This document shows, piece after piece, positions 59,897-64,000 of a stretch of DNA of 64,000 nucleotides; the stretch's first letter is position 1, and the number at the start of each line of letters is the position of its first letter. The stretch is from Brevipalpus yothersi (lineage: Eukaryota; Arthropoda; Arachnida; Trombidiformes; Tenuipalpidae). The notes under the pieces are model-generated. The model ran no database searches and was not told the origin of the DNA. It saw only the letters and a program-made list of their open reading frames with translations. The position numbers were made by a program, and so were the translations under genes. The stretch is from contig QZCP01000190.1 in NCBI GenBank assembly GCA_003956705.1, forward strand, positions 62,001 through 126,000. The letters are read 5' to 3'.

Positions 59897-60404
59897 GATG
59901 ACGATTAAAGTGTATTACCACAATTGGGAAGATGATAACAAAACAGGAAAGATGCTTCAAGTTGGTATCACACTTGATGTGATCAACTTGCCACCTTGTT
60001 GAAGCTGCCTTGCTGGATGCTCGGTGACTCTAGGGAAAGATTATGATGACCACATGGAACCAATATCATCTGAAATTGGAATCAAATCACAATAATAGCC
60101 AATACTAGTAGCTTAACAATTGATCACAGAAAAAAAATCGTACAATTTAAAAGTCGGAATGCTCAAAACAGCTGGACTCAGATTTGTCTTGCGTAAAGAG
60201 AGGCTGCAATTACAGATGATCATAACAATCAAAATCACAATCACAATCACAATCAAGAGATGCAAAATGCAAGAAGAATCATTTTATCAATCTTATGATA
60301 AAAGTCATCATTTTCCATTGTCAATCAAAAGATAAAATTTTCATTTATCTACTTTTTGGCTAACTTCATTATATCATCTGAAGAAGTAGCGAAAAAAGTT
60401 GTTT
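59897..60404. other. Intergenic spacer between MED10 and tRNA-Glu
   Basis: Holds the MED10 5' flank and the tRNA 3' flank. There is a short (AATCAC)n run at about 60230-60255. The 3' flank of the tRNA (lower coordinates) has a short A/T run that could end Pol III transcription. Confidence 0.5.
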
Positions 60405-60476
60405 CTCCGATGCCGGGAATCGAACCCGGGCCTTCTGGGTGAAAACCAGATATCCTAGCCACTAGACCACACCGGA
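60405..60476 (-). tRNA. tRNA-Glu (anticodon UUC)
   Basis: Read on the minus strand, a 72-nt cloverleaf. The acceptor stem TCCGGTG pairs with CATCGGA (one G-T wobble), with discriminator G. The D-arm contains TGGTCTAGTGGCTAGGA (A box). The anticodon stem TCTGG/CCAGA encloses the loop TTTTCAC with anticodon TTC (60441-60443). The T-arm has GGTTCGATTCC (B box). No intron. Primary sequence matches eukaryotic tRNA-Glu(UUC) closely. Confidence 0.97.
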
Positions 60477-60957
60477 TCACTGAAGGAGAAAGTAACTTGC
60501 AACATAGTCATGGTTTTAAATAGATTTCGGGATTCATTCAATTCAATCAAATCTTTCAATTTGGAGTGGATCAATCTTTCATCACGAAATGAGGAGTTAA
60601 TTTTACAAATGTGTTGATGATTTATTTGGATTTTCTTGATTACAGATGAATGCTGAACAGATAGGAATAGAATTGGGACATCTCTCTATCTACAAGTTAC
60701 TTTACCAAAGAGAATTATGGAAAGAAAAGAGGATAAAAGAGATGAGATGATGTGATGATGAATATTTGATAATTATAATGCCAAAAAATTCGAATTATTG
60801 TTTATTTGTTAGTAATTCATTTCACAACAGCTGGTCCAATGTTGTGTCATGGTGATTGAGATGGAAAAAAAATTTTCTTGTCCCATGAGGTTGACTCATT
60901 ATTTGCTTTTTGTGTGAGATGCTCTGAAGAGGTCTGAAAAACCTTCCATTTTTTGGC
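60477..60957. other. Intergenic spacer, nothing recognised
   Basis: 481 bp between the tRNA 5' end and the stop codon of the follistatin-like gene. Likely contains that gene's 3' UTR. Confidence 0.5.
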
Positions 60958-63900
60958 TCAAGTCCATACAAGTACTGATGGATCCTTTCGATGTTCCTGC
61001 GCTTCACACTGTACCATGTTACTGTTCAAATCAATCACATAGACACTTTCTGCCGATGTGATGGCTGCCTGCTTAGATAGCCTTGAAACAGCCATAAACC
61101 TTTGTAGTCTGAAAAATTTGATAAAATTAGATGATGAAAATCTATATTCCCGTGTACAACTCACCCTCTGCTTGGTTGACCTATTCCACTGATTAATTCA
61201 ATTTTTCCATCCACAAGCGATAGATAGAGGATATCCTCTCTTAGCATGGTTCCTGATGCCAATAATGCATCGTAATTTCCATTCTTCCACACAAAGTCAC
61301 AATTAACTATCGTTAAGGTTGTTCGTACGTCATATAAGAACTGCAAGCCTTCAAAATTTAGAATCAAGACGAAAGAAAAAAAGTTAAGATCAAATGTTTT
61401 CGTTTTCGATCATTGATGGAATGTCTTACCACTAGGAGTTACTTTCTGGACGATTATTGTTGTAGAAACTGGACTTGATGTTGTAGAATTATGGAAAATA
61501 TTGACCAAAAATTGATGATTAGGGGAAAGAAATGATCGATGAGCTTTCACATGAGCATTATATGATATTATTGAATCAGTGAGTTGATCCAGTACAATTT
61601 GACCTGAGATGGAAGAAATTCTATTAGCTACAGTTCATAAGTTGTACTGGTAAAAATATTTCGTTCTTGGAAATGATTAATCAGCGATACTCACCACTCA
61701 ACTGATGGGTGACTGAGGTTTGACACTGGAGAATCAGTAAGCCATGATCAGTGAATACACCATCGATAGGCTGACAATCAGCCAGATTAACGGTTTTAAT
61801 GTATTTAAACTGTTCCATATCAACCTTGATCAAAGTGCGTTCATCCCAGTGTGTTACATAGGCAAATCTGTTGAGGCATAAAGAGAGAATCATTGGTACA
61901 CTGAATATATTCTAAGGCTAAATTTCATTGGTATTTCGAATCATTCTGAGCGTTTACCTGGCTTTGTCATGAGAATAATGCATTTGAATGGTGGATGGCT
62001 GAGGGATGAATAGATCATAAACCAAATCAAAGTGACCTTCGACAGGTTGAAGATGAATAATATTATGATTTCGGCTACTTTGGGTCCATCTTATGACTTG
62101 AACTGTTTTTCGATTGTGTCTCTGTTGTTCTCGAGAAGAGGAATCCCAACCAAAATCAACATCCTCCTCTAATCTACCATCTTCTTCACTACTGTCAAGA
62201 GGATCGATTTGCGATTCTTTGCTCAAGCCTCTATCGAACGAATCTCTTCGTCCATCACACAGTATCCAAATTCTATCCTCTGGATCTCCACGAATCAGCC
62301 ACAATTTACTTGGACGTGGATCAGTGGCAATTGTCTGAAGTATCTGTAATTGTTGCGTATTGAATATTACCACGCGATTCTGATCTGGCTGACCAATGAA
62401 CAATTTGGAATCAGAAACAACCGCATTATCGCTCCAGGAACATTTAATCGGAGCATCGGGATCATCTTCCACCACTTGACTACCACATAATGGTAATCCA
62501 TTGGATGGTATATTGTCAAGTGCATCAATTTCTCTCAGCAAGCCTCCACATCCTTCAGCGAATATTGTGACACCATTTTTGTGGAAAATCCACAATTTTT
62601 GTTTATAAAGAACTTTTGAGGAAGGTTTTACCGGATCATCTTGAACCAAAAGTGATGTAACATCTTGACTGAGAGCTGCATCACCTTTATTGGTCACTCG
62701 ACAGGCATAAGCTCCTGTATCACTTCGAACTAATTGTGACATTATTAAGCGAGTTCGATTCAGTGCCAAACTAGTCCTCTCATTGGGCTCTATGAGCTGA
62801 TTATTTTTGTACCATGAAACTTCCAATTCATCGTCTAAACTTTCGTATTGACAATCGATCGAAGCAGTTCCACCAACGGTTGACCATTGGAAATGAGGAG
62901 ATACTTCCACTGTTGGTGGGATCAGAACATGGAGACAATGTGTTTGTCGAACGATTGGATTATTTTCCGCTGAACATGTGAAATTACCAGCGAGATACAG
63001 CTGGACATCAGTCAGATATAAAGATCCATCTGTGTAGACCTAGATGAGTTTAATAATCAGATGTTTTATTAACGTCAATTATAAAAGACTATAAAACAAT
63101 CATGCATGGAAATTTTCTTAGATAAGCTTCGATGGCATTTCTTTACCTTAATATTGGGTGATGATATGGTTGAAAGATCAACATTGTGTCGATGCCATCT
63201 GATCACTGGCTGTTGAGGATTTCCAACAATATCGCACCGAATTTCTACATTGTCTCCGAGGTGGGCTTGAATAGTATTCACCGCAAGTGATTGGTCCAAA
63301 CTGACCATAGTGATTGCTGTTTCGATAAAAAAAAGAGATCATGTTATTGAAATGCTGATGATGATGATTTCTAACTAAATTTTGATATTCAGGGGATTTT
63401 GGGAATTATTTTGCATCAAATATTCATTTTTCAAAAGAACTGTCATGTTCCTTGAAAACATCAAAGCACATATTCATTTATACTTACTGTACAAGTTGGC
63501 GAACGCATTTTGAAATTCATTAAAGTCCAGATAATCATCTTGATTTCTATCTTCATGCTGTAGCAAATCAGTTAGTATGCATGGAGAATTATCAGGTGGC
63601 TAAGAATGAAAAGAAGATTAAAGGAAAGAATTAAAAATGTGTTTAGGAATCCAATTAAAATGACTAGGCAGCCATTAGAAAGCTGAAACATTATCGTTGA
63701 TAAATTACTTTGGCCTACTCTTTCTCTCTTTCTTTCATCCTTCTCTTTCTCTTTCTCTCTTCCACTCATTTGCCAAGTGGCATATAATCATAATTTCTAT
63801 GGTTGATGATAACAAATTCATTTCTTACAATCCATGGAACACTATTCAAGATGAGCTAGCTTACCCTGAAAGAGCTTGATTTTCGCCAAAGTTCATTAAT

Positions 63901-63962
63901 ATTGATGTTTCCATCATTATTCTCGTCCAATTGAGTAAACAGGCGAGATGCATCATTTCCGG
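60958..63962 (-). CDS. Follistatin-related protein 4/5-like (FSTL4/5), 5' part beyond window
   Basis: Secreted glycoprotein family with follistatin/Kazal, EF-hand and Ig domains. Eight exons visible on the minus strand: 63865-63962, 63488-63599, 63147-63316, 61958-63039, 61695-61867, 61430-61603, 61165-61348 and 60958-61108, about 713 residues in consistent phase. The first two carry an EF-hand pair ('LDENNDGNINI', 'EDRNQDDYLDFNEF'). Next come two Ig domains ('LGDNVEIRCDIVGNPQQPVI' with 'GNFTCSAENN'; 'GGTASIDCQYESL' with 'SDTGAYACRVTNKGD'). The long C-terminal half matches the FSTL4/5-specific region ('LYKQKLWIFHKNG', 'YVTHWDERTLIKVDMEQFKY', 'CQPIDGVFTDHGLL'), which may form a propeller-like fold. 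An insertion rich in Asp/Glu/Ser ('DPLDSSEEDGRLEEDVDFGW') looks lineage-specific. Signal peptide and Kazal domain lie right of base 64000. Confidence 0.93.
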
Positions 63963-64000
63963 CTGAAAGTAATCGAAAAAAAGTCAGATAAAGTTCATGA

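Noticed and set aside
1..64000. CRISPR array, prokaryotic operons or phage elements
   Set aside because: The window is intron-containing animal DNA; no direct-repeat/spacer arrays or bacterial gene organisation are present.

Overview
The window is animal nuclear DNA, most likely from an arthropod and plausibly an acariform mite or another chelicerate with a compact genome. This is inference from AT-rich sequence, many GT-AG introns of about 60-120 bp, long (CT)n/(GA)n tracts, and gene content that mixes arthropod-type genes (shep/RBMS, Arp3, class IA PI3K) with an FSTL4/5-like gene. Nothing in the window fixes the species.

Layout, left to right. A class I PI3-kinase catalytic subunit (minus strand, kinase domain beyond the left edge) is followed by a complete G-protein gamma subunit, an OSBP-family lipid-transfer protein without a PH domain, DNAJC21, and a branched-chain aminotransferase, all on the minus strand. 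Two Arp3 genes then lie in tandem on the plus strand (16.3-17.7 kb and 20.3-21.8 kb). Between them sit two divergent, intronless genes for unrecognised proteins with hydrophobic C-termini. MDP-1 phosphatase (minus), SDR39U1 (plus) and ECHDC1 (plus) follow. A nine-kilobase inositol-trisphosphate 3-kinase gene covers 33.8-42.7 kb. After it come an unrecognised small zinc-finger-like ORF and a decayed partial copy of the IP3 kinase 3' end. RIOK1 (minus) is divergent from an RBMS/shep RNA-binding gene (plus). A 7 kb gene-poor stretch leads to a small putative membrane protein, Mediator subunit 10, a tRNA-Glu(UUC) gene, and the 3' part of a follistatin-like 4/5 gene (minus, open at the right edge).

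Most genes are conserved housekeeping or signalling genes and do not form one pathway. PI3K, G-gamma, IP3 3-kinase and OSBP all touch G-protein or phosphoinositide signalling, but that need not mean co-regulation. The accessory signals of most interest are: the Arp3 duplication with a 50-bp identical tract and the two novel membrane-protein genes it encloses; the IP3K tail pseudogene; a 155-bp TA-flanked inverted-repeat element of mariner/MITE type; and a 70-bp element of similar design. Exon boundaries were assigned by eye from splice signals, reading phase and family similarity. First exons and UTRs are mostly unresolved.
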